Source: CAYSLU01 sp964431965 (GTDB taxonomy: Bacteria > Verrucomicrobiota > Kiritimatiellia > CAIKKV01 > CAYSLU01). Taken from it: DNA of 64,000 nt. Below are positions 63,363-64,000 of the stretch, in pieces. The position numbers were made by a program, and so were the translations under genes. The stretch lies in assembly GCA_964431965.1 (NCBI GenBank), contig CAYSLU010000008.1, forward strand, positions 15,620 through 79,619. Direction: 5' to 3'. Below the pieces are notes generated by a model, which searched no databases, was not told where the DNA came from, and was given only the letters and a program-made list of their open reading frames with translations. Numbering within the stretch: the stretch's first letter is position 1; each line of letters starts with the position of its first letter.

Positions 63363-63787
63363 AGTACTGGGATGCGTCTGCGATTGTGCCGCTGCTGGTC
63401 CACCAGGCGCGGACCGGCGAGGTGCAGCACGTCTTGGGGCGGGATCCCGCGATGGTGACCTGGTGGGGTACCTCCCTCGAATGCTACTCGGCCATCAGGC
63501 GGTTGGTCCGTGACGGACACCTGAGCGCGGATGAGGCGCAGGACTCGGAGCGGCGTCTCCAGGCGCTGCGAACGGGGTGGGATGAAGTCCTGCCGGCTGA
63601 GATCTGCCGGGCGACGGCCGAGCGCATGATGCGCGTGCATCCGCTTCGGGCGGCTGACGCGCTCCAACTGGCTGCGGCGTTGATCGCGTCGGATCACGAT
63701 CCGAGGCGCCTGGATCTGGTATGCCTCGATGATCGGCTGAGTGAAGCCGGCCTCAAAGAGGGGTTCGTGCTGTCTGTGCGCGCTTGA
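63359..63787 (+). CDS. PIN-domain toxin (VapC-like)
   Basis: 142 aa, GTG start at 63359 overlapping the antitoxin stop. Conserved acidic residues of the PIN fold: D5 (MKYWDASAIVPLL), E41 (TSLECYSAI), D99 (LRAADALQLAAAL) and D117/D118 (LVCLDDRL). VapC enzymes cleave tRNA or rRNA sites under stress; the target here is unknown. Partner of the Phd-like antitoxin. Confidence 0.87.
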   Translation: MKYWDASAIVPLLVHQARTGEVQHVLGRDPAMVTWWGTSLECYSAIRRLVRDGHLSADEAQDSERRLQALRTGWDEVLPAEICRATAERMMRVHPLRAADALQLAAALIASDHDPRRLDLVCLDDRLSEAGLKEGFVLSVRA

Positions 63788-63798
63788 GTCCTGTGCGC

Positions 63799-63807
63799 GG
63801 GGGGGGG
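63799..63807 (+). repeat. Poly-G tract upstream of a surface-protein gene
   Basis: Nine consecutive G, ending 9 nt before the ATG at 63817. Such tracts slip during replication and, at this distance, would change the spacing of the ribosome binding site or promoter. Phase variation is possible but not shown. Confidence 0.4.
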
Positions 63808-63816
63808 CTGGGTCTG

Positions 63817-64000
63817 ATGAAGGCACTGCAAATGGGAGCGCTGGCGGCGGCCGTGCTGGCGCTGACCGCGTTGGATACGCGGGCGGCGGTCTATCACGTC
63901 TCAACCGCCGGGAGTGACGCCGCAGTCGGGACGAACTGGGGGACTGCGCTCCAGACCGTCACGGCCGCGCTCAGCCGGGCGGTGTCGGGCGACGACGTGT
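63817..64000 (+). CDS. Secreted beta-helix protein, partial N-terminus
   Basis: The frame from the ATG at 63817 is open to the window edge (61 codons). It has a signal peptide (MKALQMGALAAAVLALTALDTRAA) and then VYHVSTAGSDAAVGTNWGTAL, which closely resembles the mature start of the beta-helix/PKD protein (DYFVSTSGSDANSGLTWSDA). It is therefore very probably another right-handed beta-helix surface protein of the same family. The rest lies outside the window. Confidence 0.75.
   Translation, partial: MKALQMGALAAAVLALTALDTRAAVYHVSTAGSDAAVGTNWGTALQTVTAALSRAVSGDDV

Overview
The window is high-GC DNA from a free-living heterotrophic bacterium. The gene set is typical of the PVC group (Kiritimatiellota, Lentisphaerae or Verrucomicrobia): large secreted beta-helix, PKD and Ig-like repeat proteins, 'choice-of-anchor Q'-like tails, UroD-like proteins inside glycan loci, sulfatase, GH78, PL8 and Gfo/Idh/MocA enzymes, phosphotriesterase-like amidohydrolases, and a Sec-exported Hcp-like protein. 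That placement is an inference from gene content. No rRNA or tRNA gene was seen.

Layout. (1) 1-9.3 kb, all minus strand: a nitrilase-superfamily enzyme, a 1624-aa secreted repeat protein, and a BNR-repeat protein followed by a TIM-barrel glycosidase-like enzyme. (2) 9.3-16.1 kb: a UroD-like gene divergent from a sulfatase + GH78 pair, then two unknown genes. (3) 16.1-33.3 kb: a three-module beta-helix/PKD surface protein, a PL8 lyase, and a six-gene minus-strand operon (Gfo/Idh/MocA, alpha/alpha-barrel-like, GH78, UroD-like, GH42-like, ceramidase-like). Most of the catabolic enzymes have no signal peptide, so they probably work in the cytoplasm on imported oligosaccharides. (4) 33.5-42.2 kb: an orphan NtrC-type regulator, a 1403-aa Ig-like/beta-helix protein sharing a face-to-face promoter region with an exported Hcp-like protein, and a membrane-bound spermidine-synthase-like protein. 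(5) clpB, with palindromes just upstream. (6) 45.6-54.7 kb: a compact defence operon of visibly lower GC. A type III-like DNA methyltransferase and a Res helicase-nuclease flank three extra genes: an AAA ATPase, a stand-alone TOPRIM protein and an OLD-like AAA+TOPRIM protein. All four junctions are overlaps or a 4-nt gap. (7) 54.8-62.9 kb: a seven-gene minus-strand operon (two paralogous phosphotriesterase-like enzymes around a NeuD-like acyltransferase, an RraA-like aldolase, a phosphotriesterase-GNAT fusion, recD2, trmL). (8) 63.0-64.0 kb: a toxin-antitoxin pair and the start of another beta-helix surface protein.

The most interesting unit is the five-gene defence operon. It looks like a restriction-modification system with two built-in ATPase/TOPRIM effector modules, one split and one fused. 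Such modules (OLD, PARIS) are known as abortive or anti-anti-restriction systems, so the operon may combine restriction with a guard that fires when restriction is blocked. This is inference from domain content and gene order. Several regulatory or defence genes (33481, 54677, 63063) have predicted promoters placed so that their mRNAs would be leaderless or nearly so.
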